NCBI GenBank assembly: GCA_025531455.1
Contig: JAMYHL010000062.1
Coordinates: 1-64,000, forward strand
Direction: 5' to 3'
DNA from: Apiotrichum sp. Y4204
Taxonomy: Eukaryota; Basidiomycota; Tremellomycetes; Trichosporonales; Trichosporonaceae
DNA: 64,000 nt
Shown here: piece after piece, positions 31,521-40,690 of the stretch
Position numbering within the stretch: position 1 is the first letter of the stretch
How the letters are laid out: every line of letters begins with the position of its first letter
Notes under the pieces: model-generated
Told to the model about the DNA's origin: nothing
What the model saw: the letters and a program-made list of their open reading frames with translations, nothing else
Database searches by the model: none
Program-made: the position numbers and the translations under genes

Positions 31521-31545
31521 TAACCCGGAACTAAGTTCCGGGTTA
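31521..31545. repeat. Perfect 25-nt palindromic hairpin in left LTR (copy 2)
   Basis: Same 11-bp arms as copy 1 with loop TAA. Copies 1 and 2 are reverse complements of one another, so they can also pair as the outer stem of a roughly 210-nt foldback. Confidence 0.95.
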
Positions 31546-31636
31546 ACTGCGTGCCACATTCGACTGCCACAATTTCCTTATGACAGCCCTTACTGCTTTG
31601 CCACTTATGCCATAGCGACTCAGTCATTCTAGCTAC

Positions 31637-31644
31637 TATATAAA
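31637..31644 (+). promoter_or_regulatory. TATA box of the LTR promoter
   Basis: TATATAAA lies 53 bp before the LTR end and 120 bp before the Gag-Pol ATG, the expected place for the U3 promoter of an LTR element. Confidence 0.6.
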
Positions 31645-31697
31645 CAGCAGTTTAGCAGTATTTATTTTCTCTATCGCTCATGTACTCAACTTCGTCT

Positions 31698-31709
31698 TGG
31701 TATCGCCAG
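31698..31709 (+). other. Primer-binding site of the retrotransposon
   Basis: TGGTATCGCCAG begins exactly at the base after the left LTR. Ty1 uses TGGTAGCGCC to pair with the initiator Met tRNA 3' end. One difference (T for G at position 6) leaves either a mismatched initiator tRNA or another tRNA ending in GGCGATACCA as primer. Confidence 0.6.
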
Positions 31710-31763
31710 TACAGCTTAACTGCCACCTAGATCCTGCGCACCACCTACAACTCGACTTAGATC

Positions 31764-34700
31764 ATGAGCGACACTCCCTCGAAGCTATCAGGACTCCTCT
31801 CTGGACCTGACAACTATGCCCACTGGCTCTCTTTCCTCGAAGACAAGATTGAGCGAGAGGACCTCCTCGAGCATATCGACAAGGACCTTGCGACCCTCCA
31901 ACTCCGAATCCAAACCAAGTATCCTGTCGACAGCTCTTCCTCTGCTTCTGAACGCTTTAAGCAAACCGAGATCCTGGACCGTCTGGAGGCTGCTCACCGC
32001 AAGACTCGAGTGATCATTCGTGAATCACTGTCACAAGAAGTTCTGAATGGACTCACCTCCGAGCTCAAGAAAGGGGAACCAAAGGACCTCATCGCACACC
32101 TCAAGAACCGCTACGGTGTCGTTAGCCGGGCACGCCAAGCCGAAATCTGGTCCACCCTCTGGAGCACGCGGTGCACAGAAGGGGAGGACCCGACCCCTAC
32201 GCTCAACACCCTGAGGTCCCTGTTCGACTCAATGATGGAGCAAGTCCTCAGCGAGTCTATCGATCAGCGTGAATTCTTGGAGCAACTCCGTGGCTTCATC
32301 CTCCTCCGGGCTCTCCCCGCCTCATTCGACACAACCACCAATGACTTCTACAATCGGAACATCTTGGAAGCCACCTCCATCATCGCCACTGTGGAGTCCA
32401 CCTGGCGTCGGAAAACCCAACGTGACGAGGACCCTGTCCACCAAGCCATGTTGGCCAAGAAAGGCTCCTCGCAGGGCCCCAAGGGTAAACGGCCGCTTGC
32501 CCCGAACGGTCGCCGCTACAGGGGAACTGCCCACAAGGAGGTCCTTTGCTACCGATGCGACCACTATGGCCACAAGCCCGAGACATGTCACTTCCCTACT
32601 CGACCTCTCCGCTCCTCTGCCAATGTCACAGATATGGCCCTAAATCACTCTGTTCTTCTCCAGAACACTGCCGCTCCCACTACTTCTGGCTCCAGCCTAC
32701 TTGCCTCGTTGCACAATCACTTGGCACTCCTTGCAAACCACAGCCCAGCAATTGTGGTAGACACCGGTGCCACAAACACATTCATCAAAGACCGCTACCT
32801 ACTCTCCAACCTCCGACCGCTTCCTGAACCGATCCCCGTGAATACCGGAGACCATGGCACCGTCCAAGCCACCGCAACCGCAGACCTGAAACTTGGCAAT
32901 GTCACGATTCAGGGAGCATTCTATACCCCTGGAATGTCTCACAATCTGCTTGCCACTCGTTTCGGCCCGTCCTACCAATGGATCTTCGATGAGAACAACG
33001 GCAAGCTGGTCGACAAGTCCACCGGCACTCCGATCCTACATGCCTCAGTCAAGAACAACCACTACCATGTACGCATACCATCTGCTCTTGTGACCAATGT
33101 TCCTGACCTTGCTCTCCAATGGCACTGCAGGTTCGGACACGTTGACCAAAAGGTGGTATGGCGCATGGGGAGGTTGGGGAGGTTAGGAAAGGAGTGGACT
33201 TCCTCATTTAACCGGTTCCAATGCAATGAATGTATCCAAGGCAAGGGTGCCCGACTTCCGTCACCTCCGAACAAGAAGCGGGCACCACATCCCCTCCACA
33301 CTCTGTCCATTGATCTCTGGGGACCAGCCGCCACTCCTTCACTAGGCGGCAACCGATACTTCCTAACAATCTATGATGACTTCTCCCATAGACTGTCGAT
33401 TTTCCCTCTCAAAGCCAAGTCCCAAGCAGCCGGTGCCCTAAAAGACTTCATTGCCCATGCGGAGAATCAACTTTCCACAACCGTCAAGCGCATCATCTCC
33501 GACAGGGGTGGTGAATTCATGACGGAACACCTCAGGAACTTTTTTCGCTTTAAGGGCATCTCGCATACCCTGACACCTCCTGCGGCACATGCCCAGAACG
33601 GCAGGGTGGAACGAGCCCACCTCACACTCCTCAATGATGTCCGCACTCTCCTCCTCTCCTCTGGCCTGCCACCCAAGTTTTGGGCACATGCACTGGACTA
33701 CGCTACCTACACCCGCAACAGGGTGTTCCTCCCTGACAAGGATTCTTGTCCCGAAGACCTCTGGCTTGGTACCACAGTGCCCATTGGACACCTGCAACCC
33801 TTCGGCGCAACTGCCATGGTCCGCGTCCATGAACAACAAGGAAAACTCAATCCCCGCTATGTCCCGGCTCGGCTTATGGGCTACCAAACCGGCACCACCA
33901 ACTACCGGCTACTCCTTACCCAGACAGGAAAAATCACCTTCTCGCGTGATGTCATCTTCAGTTCATCGACACCACCCGCTGCCAACCCCCCTGCTCCAGC
34001 CGACACTGTCAAACCGGACAACACAACACCCTCCCCTGATGGCCTCCACTCCGGCTGTGACTCCAACACGGCACCACCACTCTCACCCTCCTATGCATCG
34101 ACAGGAGTAACAACCAACAATGCCCAGCCACCCACACCTCCTCACTCTGACTCAGGTGACAGTGCCCCTCGCGGGGAGGAAGAGTTAGAGCTGGACCCAG
34201 AACCTCAGGTTCGGGGCTGGCACTATGAACCCGACCCTCGCTTCCAACGTGACACCGCACCTAGCCCAGAGCTCGGCCCAGAAGAACTGCCTACTGGCCC
34301 CGCGGACCTCCCTGCTGGCCCTAGACGATCCTCAAGGTACACCGGGCGTCCTATACAGTACTCCGTCATCACCAGCTTACTCACCGACAACCTGGAGACC
34401 CTAGTGGCACTGGCAGCCTCCACTCAAGCACTGCCAACCTCCTATCTTGAGGCCCGTCAGTCCAACGAGTGGGAGCAGTGGGAGCCGGCATTCAAGGCCG
34501 AGTTGGACAACATGGAGAAATATGGTGTGTGGGAGCCGGTACCCCGCCTCAACCAACGAACACTACCCGGCAAATGGGTCCTCACTCGAAAGATAGATGG
34601 CAGCACCGGCAAGCCCTCCAAATACAAGGCCCGATGGGTTATCAAGGGATTCCGACAGATAGCCGGCCAGGACTATGGCGACCTCTTCGCAGCTGTCGCT

Positions 34701-36020
34701 CACAAGGACTCAATCCGAGTGGTACTATCCCTGATCAACTATCTGGACATGGAGTGTGACCAGGTCGACATCAAGGGTGCTTTCCTCAATGGCGACATCG
34801 ATAGGGAACTGTTTGTTGAACCACCGGATGGCAGCGACATTCCTGCCAACCAAGTGCTTCGACTCCGCAAGTCAATCTATGGTTTAAAGCAGTCCCCGCG
34901 CCTCTTCAACAAGACCCTCGATGCTTTCCTTCAGTCTGAAGGCCTGAAACCTTCCAGTGCCGACTCCTGTGTGTACACCCGCAGACGTGATGGTCACTTC
35001 CTTCTCCTCGCTGTCCATGTTGATGATCAAATCATCGCCTGTGACTCCCGATCAGCACTTGATGACTTCAAGCGCCGCCTCAATGCCCGATTTGAGTGCT
35101 CCAACTCCGGCCCTATTGGATATTTCCTTGGTTTCAATGTCTACCGAGACAGGCTCAACCGCCGCTTGTACATCAGTCAAGAGCACTACCTGGAAAGCCT
35201 ACTGGAACGATACTCGATGGGACACTGCTCCGCTGCCAAAACCCCACTTCCTTCAACCTTCCGCGCTACTGCCGCCACAGATGCCGAACATGCCGCTGTC
35301 CGCCACCTCGACTACCCCTCTCTGGCAGGCTCCATTCTCTATGCCGCAACTGTCTCCCGCCCAGACCTTGCCTTTGCAGCCTCGGTTCTGTCACGCTACA
35401 TGGGGAAGTGGAATGAGGCACATTACCATGCAGCCAAACACTGCCTACGGTACATTCGTGGCACCTCCGACCTCTGTTTAACCTTTGATGCCAACAGTGC
35501 CAAACGCCTGGTACTGGGTTATGCGGACGCCGATTGGGGAGGATGCCTGGAAACTCGGCGGTCCACAACCGGCTATGTCTTTGAGACCTTTGGTGGCATC
35601 GCTGGCTGGAAGAGCAAACGGCAATCCACAATGGCCCTATCAACAACACAAGCTGAAGTTCTTGCTGTTACAGATGCCACGAAGCAAGCAGAATGGCTCC
35701 GACAGTTCCTCGATGACCTGGGAATGGGCCTTTCGAACAACCAACCCATTCCTATCCTGAATGACAACCGTGGTGCAGTCCTCCTGTCCAATCACCCGCA
35801 TGATCATGGCGCCAGTAAACACTTTGAGATCCGGACTGGCTACCTCCGCCAAGAAACCCACAACAACCGAATCCAAATCGAGCATGTTCCAACTGTCGAC
35901 AACAAAGCAGATGGCCTTACCAAGAGCGTCCCTTCACCACGGCACCTGCAGCTGAACCAGAAGCTCCAGATAGCTCCCAGGACACAGCAAACACAAAACA
36001 CTGCAACAAACAGCAAGTAG
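31764..36020 (+). CDS. Copia-type Gag-Pol polyprotein
   Basis: One open frame of 1418 codons encodes everything needed for retrotransposition. Gag with a UBN2-like N-terminus (SGPDNYAHWLSFLEDKI) is followed by a CCHC zinc knuckle (Cys262, Cys265, His270, Cys275) and a protease with DTGA at 333-336. A GAG-pre-integrase segment (LQWHCRFGHVD) comes next, then integrase with Asp517, Asp580 and Glu616 in correct D-D-35-E spacing. The reverse transcriptase has QVDIKGAFLNG and VHVDD (1084-1088), with His where many elements have Tyr. RNase H shows YADADWGG and STTQAEVLAV. There is no frameshift between gag and pol, so both are made as one product, as in several fungal and plant copia elements. It ends 14 bp before the right LTR. 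Confidence 0.96.
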   Translation: MSDTPSKLSGLLSGPDNYAHWLSFLEDKIEREDLLEHIDKDLATLQLRIQTKYPVDSSSSASERFKQTEILDRLEAAHRKTRVIIRESLSQEVLNGLTSELKKGEPKDLIAHLKNRYGVVSRARQAEIWSTLWSTRCTEGEDPTPTLNTLRSLFDSMMEQVLSESIDQREFLEQLRGFILLRALPASFDTTTNDFYNRNILEATSIIATVESTWRRKTQRDEDPVHQAMLAKKGSSQGPKGKRPLAPNGRRYRGTAHKEVLCYRCDHYGHKPETCHFPTRPLRSSANVTDMALNHSVLLQNTAAPTTSGSSLLASLHNHLALLANHSPAIVVDTGATNTFIKDRYLLSNLRPLPEPIPVNTGDHGTVQATATADLKLGNVTIQGAFYTPGMSHNLLATRFGPSYQWIFDENNGKLVDKSTGTPILHASVKNNHYHVRIPSALVTNVPDLALQWHCRFGHVDQKVVWRMGRLGRLGKEWTSSFNRFQCNECIQGKGARLPSPPNKKRAPHPLHTLSIDLWGPAATPSLGGNRYFLTIYDDFSHRLSIFPLKAKSQAAGALKDFIAHAENQLSTTVKRIISDRGGEFMTEHLRNFFRFKGISHTLTPPAAHAQNGRVERAHLTLLNDVRTLLLSSGLPPKFWAHALDYATYTRNRVFLPDKDSCPEDLWLGTTVPIGHLQPFGATAMVRVHEQQGKLNPRYVPARLMGYQTGTTNYRLLLTQTGKITFSRDVIFSSSTPPAANPPAPADTVKPDNTTPSPDGLHSGCDSNTAPPLSPSYASTGVTTNNAQPPTPPHSDSGDSAPRGEEELELDPEPQVRGWHYEPDPRFQRDTAPSPELGPEELPTGPADLPAGPRRSSRYTGRPIQYSVITSLLTDNLETLVALAASTQALPTSYLEARQSNEWEQWEPAFKAELDNMEKYGVWEPVPRLNQRTLPGKWVLTRKIDGSTGKPSKYKARWVIKGFRQIAGQDYGDLFAAVAHKDSIRVVLSLINYLDMECDQVDIKGAFLNGDIDRELFVEPPDGSDIPANQVLRLRKSIYGLKQSPRLFNKTLDAFLQSEGLKPSSADSCVYTRRRDGHFLLLAVHVDDQIIACDSRSALDDFKRRLNARFECSNSGPIGYFLGFNVYRDRLNRRLYISQEHYLESLLERYSMGHCSAAKTPLPSTFRATAATDAEHAAVRHLDYPSLAGSILYAATVSRPDLAFAASVLSRYMGKWNEAHYHAAKHCLRYIRGTSDLCLTFDANSAKRLVLGYADADWGGCLETRRSTTGYVFETFGGIAGWKSKRQSTMALSTTQAEVLAVTDATKQAEWLRQFLDDLGMGLSNNQPIPILNDNRGAVLLSNHPHDHGASKHFEIRTGYLRQETHNNRIQIEHVPTVDNKADGLTKSVPSPRHLQLNQKLQIAPRTQQTQNTATNSK

Positions 36021-36021
36021 C

Positions 36022-36034
36022 GAATGAGTGGGAG
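36022..36034 (+). other. Polypurine tract before the right LTR
   Basis: GAATGAGTGGGAG, nearly all purine, ends directly at the right LTR, the position of the plus-strand primer. Confidence 0.6.
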
Positions 36035-36417
36035 AGTCGAAGTCGCGACGGCTGCTAACCCGGAACTTAGTTCCGGGTTAACATGGCAAAAGCGCTTTGC
36101 TCCTATTCGGTCAATTCTGCACCGATCATGCTCAAACTTGGTGAGCATGTATTTAACCATTGGGAATACATGTGTACCAAGTTTGGTATGCATTGGTGCA
36201 CAACCGGATGTGTGGCAAGGAATCGGGTGCCAAAGCTTGTTAACCCGGAACTAAGTTCCGGGTTAACTGCGTGCCACATTCGACTGCCACAATTTCCTTA
36301 TGACAGCCCTTACTGCTTTGCCACTTATGCCATAGCGACTCAGTCATTCTAGCTACTATATAAACAGCAGTTTAGCAGTATTTATTTTCTCTATCGCTCA
36401 TGTACTCAACTTCGTCT
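36035..36417 (+). repeat. Right (3') LTR
   Basis: 383 bp, matching the left LTR except at 36240 (T for C). That change lengthens the second palindrome's arms to 13 bp (GTTAAC at both ends). Confidence 0.92.
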
Positions 36418-36422
36418 CTCCA
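36418..36422. repeat. Target site duplication, right copy (CTCCA)
   Basis: Exact repeat of the five bases at 31310-31314, directly after the right LTR. Confidence 0.9.
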
Positions 36423-37001
36423 GGGTACTATGGCGATAGTATGTTGCGCTTTTACCCATTTGCTGCGCAAAAAACTTGCACAAGTCGATGTCCTCAAGAT
36501 GGGCCGAGACAACAAAATACCTTCGAGCATTGATAGCAGTGTCCTTGCCACTGCCCCTCATGTAGGATGTGAGAACCCTGATTTCTCGTTGACAGTCGTA
36601 TTTCTTGAGGAACTTAACGGCCGGAACAAGGATCTCGTCGTTGTCCTCCTTGAGCCAAGCCCCGCAGAGGTCCAGGAAGACACGGATAACTACGGCACAT
36701 TCGATATCGGGGTCGGTGAAGGTAATCGGGGCCGGCTCTGAGTCAGGCATAGACATAAGGTCGCGGAATACGCCGCTGTCAACTGTGAGCAGACCAACTC
36801 AACGTGGCCCCTCACCTTCCAGCAACGATCAGGTGCTTGGGAACGCGGAAGCGGACGTCATCCGAGCTGATGAGGGTAACGTCGCCGGCTTTCCAGTGCG
36901 CATCGTCGGTGACCGCTTCTGCGTCAGTACATTCAGCGGGGCAGCTCACTGTCAAGTTTCGGTGGAGGGCCGGTTGAGCGCTTAGCGCGTTGAGGAGGCA
37001 T
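36418..37001 (-). pseudogene. 5' part of BTB-like copy 6, interrupted by the retrotransposon
   Basis: Start 37001 with a 52-nt first exon (36950-37001) that is longer and more basic than in other copies (MPPQRAKRSTGPPPKLD). A 31-nt intron (GTGAGC...ACGCAG) leads to the core AHWKAGDVTLISSDDVRFRV, then VFRDLMSMPDSE, ITFTDPDIECAVVIRVFLDL and KFLKKYDCQREIRVL. The frame runs intact up to the target duplication, then enters LTR sequence and meets a stop shortly after. The C-terminal half lies at 31096-31314. A truncated BTB-only protein might still be made. Confidence 0.8.
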
Positions 37002-37451
37002 GACGATAAGGATGGCGAGATGATGTCGATGATGATAGTGAGAAGTCGAGAGTGAAGATAAAGGAGTTGTGAACTAGGGATCAAAGACAGGCGATGAATG
37101 AGGTTCTTCTGCGGCTGATGCTGACGAGACCAGGGAGCCAGCCGTGGTGGGCACACAGGCTCATCTCATCCTACTTTACTAAACCATCAGCGCTGCTGAT
37201 CTCATCAGAAGCTCGGAAGTGATGGATCGACATTAAAAGGAAGACCACTGTCGCTGCTTTAATAGAACACACGGTGTCAGGGAGTGTATCTCATGTAAGA
37301 ACTATTATCATGCTATCAGCTCTGTCAATCTGTCATTTCTTTTGATCACTTTGGGGAATGTGCTGGTTGTGCAGCCCGAGAACTAGGCCGTTGCCAGGAG
37401 GGATAGGTGGTTGTGTGGTGGTATCGCTATGTCACAAAGGCGTTTCACTTC
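37002..37451. other. Spacer within the BTB-like array
   Basis: A 450-bp stretch between copies 6 and 7 that holds the promoter of the interrupted copy. No gene recognised. Confidence 0.4.
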
Positions 37452-38216
37452 TCATTCGTAGACTGGGACTGGCTGTCAGTGGGATACCTGACACGATCCT
37501 ACCCGGATCATGTGGATGACTCCAGAAAAGGTGTTTGCGGCCAGTTGTTTGTCCTGTCCTTTGTGAGCAACCGCGGTGGCGAACAGCGCGTAGCCAAAAT
37601 CAATGGGAAGATTGTTGAAAAAATTGTACGACTCTATCGAGACCCAAGCATCAAGATAGGGAGTTCGCCCGATGGGGATCCCGACGATTTCATTGAAGTT
37701 TCCGTTGCCGATAAGGTGGGCGCATTCTTCAACGTTGTCGAGTTCCATTGCAATCAGAAATCGGTCCCTATCTCCATTGGGAAACGTCACTTTGTCGAGG
37801 TGTTTGGAGAAGAGGACGTGGATCGGCATATTGCAGTCATACTTCTTGAGGAACTTTGCCGTCGAGTGACACACTGTGGGGAAACTTGTAGAATTCAGTT
37901 TGCCCTCACAGAGAGATAGAAAGTTGCGAATCACGTCGGCACTCTCGATGTCCGGGTCCGTGAACGAAATGGCATTATCGTCTTTGTCAGGTTTCGGGAT
38001 TGACACGAGGTCGCGAAGAACAACGCTGGTATGAGCACCAACATAGTGACGAAGCTCCAGCTCAACTGACCTTCCAGACATTACAAGATACTTGGGAACA
38101 CGGAAGCGGACATTGTCGGCACTGATCAGAGTGGTATCTCCGGTCGTCCAACACGTATCATCGGTAGGTGGTTCTGCATAAGCGCATCCGGTGAGGAGGT
38201 ACTCACTAGCAGGCAT
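37452..38216 (-). CDS. BTB/POZ-like paralogue, array copy 7
   Basis: Exon 1 is ATG CCT GCT A, then a 33-nt intron, then the core CWTTGDTTLISADNVRFRVP. A phase-2 intron (GTCAGT...TACCAG) happens to be open in frame, so the unspliced sequence reads through. Next come VVLRDLVSIPKP, ISFTDPDIESADVIRNFLSL, KFLKKYDCNMPIHVL and FFNNLPIDFGYALF. The last intron (GTAGGA...GACAG) leads to PVPVYE and the stop at 37452. All family blocks are intact. Confidence 0.73.
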
Positions 38217-38763
38217 TGTTGAGTTTTTTGAACTGGGTGGCAGAGGTGGAGACAGTTATGAGACAAAACGAAGGAGGGTTCCGAAGCGGGGAGGTGCGAG
38301 TAGGAGAAGAGTGGTGATTTAGAACGGTGGTGGAATTGATGACCGAAAAGGAAGATGAAGACGAGGAGATGAGAGAATTGGATGATGAGAGATGAGAGAA
38401 TGGGTGAAACGGAAAGAGAAGGTCAGAAACGCCGCCATCATGTCCTCCTGATCCGCCAATCTTCTGACAAACTGATCCCCTGCTAGCGGATGCACACGAC
38501 TAGATTCACACACCACGACTCGCACGAATACAGACAGCAACAGAAAGGCTCTGAACGAATTCACGTCAGAAGTTACATACTCTCATGACCTCATAAGTTT
38601 CTCAGTAATCGATCATCAGGACAACATCGATTCTATCAGTTCTGTCAACTATTACTCGCGTATCTCTCTCATTTCTCGCCGTCACCCATCAGTAAGAGAA
38701 GCGCAGTTCGGGGGCGCTGGGCGCAGCGTCGAAGCGACACAATAGGCAGTTGGGGAAACGATG
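38217..38763. other. Spacer within the BTB-like array
   Basis: About 0.55 kb between copies 7 and 8, GA-rich near 38260-38430, consistent with a promoter. No gene recognised. Confidence 0.4.
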
Positions 38764-39609
38764 TCACGGCGCCGGCGACGGCTGCGTAGGAGACGACGAT
38801 GAGCCCGCGGGAGATGGCTTTGGCGGCGAGGGACGCGAGGGAAGATGCATGGGTTTCGATCGGAGGCCCTGGGAATCAGCTGGATACGAAGAGCTCAGGA
38901 CAGTACCTTGATTTTGCGGAGCGTCGCATCCACGCAAGGACCTGCAAATTCCATACTATTGTCTTGCTGCGCGACCACCGTTACGAGGAGAGCATAAGCG
39001 TACTCTGTCGGCAGGCGTTTGAAGAAGTCGTACCCTTGGGCCGATGTGTAACTGTCGAGACGCTTGTTTGGGGATGGCAGCCCCAGAATGGATCTAATGG
39101 TTCCACCAGCGATGACACGTCGGCATAGGTCAATGTTGTCGAGCTCAGCAGCGATAAGCAACTTGTCCCTGTCGCCCTTGGGGAAGTCGCGGACTTCGAG
39201 ATGGCTGAGACCAAGGACATTGATGGGCAGTTGACAATCGTACTTCTTGAGGAATTTGGCAGCTGGAAGATAAAAGTATCTGAAGTCCTCGATAAGCAGG
39301 CCTTGGCAGAGGGACAGGAAGATGTGGATACTACTTGCGCGCTCGATGTCTTCGTCGGTGAAGGCAATCGTACGTTGTCCGTCCTTGGTAGGAAGGGACA
39401 TAAGGTCTCGAAGAACAACACTGTGATACGCGTGAGCGTCTGGCTTAGGGCACTGTTACTTACCTTCCGGCCTTGAGGAGGTACTCGGGGGCGCGGAACC
39501 TGACGTTGTCCGAGCTGATGAGAGTCACGTCGCCTGTTTTCCAGCGCTTGTCGTCTGTGATCGGCTTTGGGTCGGTCTTCGCCTGTGCTCCAGCATCGGG
39601 GCGGGACAT
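38764..39609 (-). CDS. BTB/POZ-like paralogue, array copy 8, without the first intron
   Basis: Outermost copy. The start at 39609 reads directly through MSRPDAGAQAKTDPKPITDD into RWKTGDVTLISSDNVRFRAP, so the ultra-short first intron is absent. After the phase-2 intron (GTAAGT...TCACAG) come VVLRDLMSLPTKD, IAFTDEDIERASSIHIFLSL, KFLKKYDCQLPINVL and FFKRLPTEYAYALL. The inferred last exon, after a GTACTG...TCCCAG intron, is a Ser/Pro/Lys tail (PSPPKPSPAGSSSSP), longer than in most copies. A nearer acceptor at CGTATCCAG would give a basic tail instead; I prefer the first reading. Confidence 0.7.
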
Positions 39610-39946
39610 TGTTGGCGATGGCAATAAGAGGGGAAGATGGCTTTGACGGAACGAAGAGATGAGGGAAGATGAGGAAGAAAGAGAAAGAGAAAGAAATAAT
39701 CCACCAACCTTTATGAGGGCAATTCGGACGACCTGTCTTCCTTCTTGCGGACAGCAACGCAAACACACCATAGAGAAAAGTAAGCCCGTTTGACCTCCTC
39801 ACAGCCACTGTGGGCAGCAAAGCATCAGTCGTCGTCGTCAGTTGCAGCCGAGTCACGTGCATCACCCTTCTCGCTCACGCGCTCACTTCAGTCAAAGTAT
39901 TCCATCCATGATCCAGTTAGTCCGCCCATTCTCAACAGTCCGGCCG

Positions 39947-40690
39947 TTACAAGCGCGCAGCGTAGCGGGCCACCATGATGAGCGAGAGAATCTGGGGTCA
40001 GAGTCGCGAGCGTTTGGGCCACGTACGGAAACTGCGGTCAGCACCATCCTCGCACTCTATTCGTAACGCACCAACGCCGGCAGGCATGAACTTGCCGCCC
40101 TTGACGACGCGCGAGCCCATGAGGATGAGGAGGAGGGCGGACACGGCTGGAGTTAGCTTAACGTGAACCGGGCAGCAGCTCACTAAGCGAGAGCTTGACG
40201 TCGCGGGGGTTGCGGGACACACGCTGAAGTCAGTAAACAAATCAAAACATCCAAGCCAATGCGTGTCTTCATACAGTAGACACCAAAAGTCTTTACGCGG
40301 CTGCTCTACCGGCGCCTCTTGAACCTCTTGTGCATGCAAACTGCACAGCAGGGTGTCATCTGGACCCTGTCTCCCTCGCAAGAGGAGCCTCTGAACAACT
40401 GTAATTCAGTGGTACATGGATGTGGGAAAGCATTCTCGCCGCAGAACGATATCAGTCGCGTATAGACTTTTGGTGACCACTGTACATCCTGCTCGAGTTT
40501 GCGTCGCCAAACTGAGCCTCCCGCCAGCACTCACGGACGCGCCATAGGCGAGGAGAGCGCCGCTGATACCGCCAGCAGCGAGGGAGGGCACGGAGCCCTT
40601 CTTGATGTACCCCATCGCGCCGCCGGCGGCGATGACGGCCGCGAAGAGGTAGCCGGGGATGTCGGTGGGGGGAGCGATGATGTTGGACAT
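39947..40690 (-). CDS. TMEM14-family small membrane protein
   Basis: About 105 residues in four exons. It opens MSNIIAPPTDIPGYLFAAVI with the Gly-rich helices of the family (GGAMGYIKKGSVPSLAAGG, SGALLAYGAS). After an intron of roughly 310 nt comes RVSRNPRDVKLSL, then a GTGAGC...CTCCAG intron, then AVSALLLILMGSRVVKGGKF ending MPAG, and a last exon ILSLIMVARYAARL. Human TMEM14C is a mitochondrial inner-membrane protein needed for porphyrin transport; fungal relatives are little studied, so the role here is inferred only by family. The donor of the last intron (GTTGGT) is weak and could be misplaced. Confidence 0.8.

Larger units (their letters stand above)
31315..31697 (+). repeat. Left (5') LTR
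   Basis: 383 bp, starting AGTCGAAG and ending CTTCGTCT. The ends form an inverted repeat with one mismatch but are not the usual TG...CA. It holds two 25-bp palindromes, a larger inverted repeat and a TATATAAA box at 31637-31644, so transcription of the element probably starts near 31665-31680. Confidence 0.92.
31315..36417 (+). mobile_element. Complete Ty1/copia LTR retrotransposon inserted in a BTB-like gene
   Basis: A 5103-bp element with two 383-bp LTRs in which I see one difference (C at 31520, T at 36240). It has a primer-binding site next to the left LTR, a polypurine tract before the right LTR, and one open Gag-Pol frame. It lies opposite in orientation to the host gene and splits its long exon. 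The near-identical LTRs, exact target duplication and intact frame indicate a very recent, possibly still active insertion. The domain order protease-integrase-RT-RNase H places it in Pseudoviridae/copia rather than Ty3. Confidence 0.95.

Noticed and set aside
31315..36417. Endogenous retrovirus or Ty3-type element
   Set aside because: Integrase precedes reverse transcriptase, the copia order, and no envelope-like frame follows RNase H.
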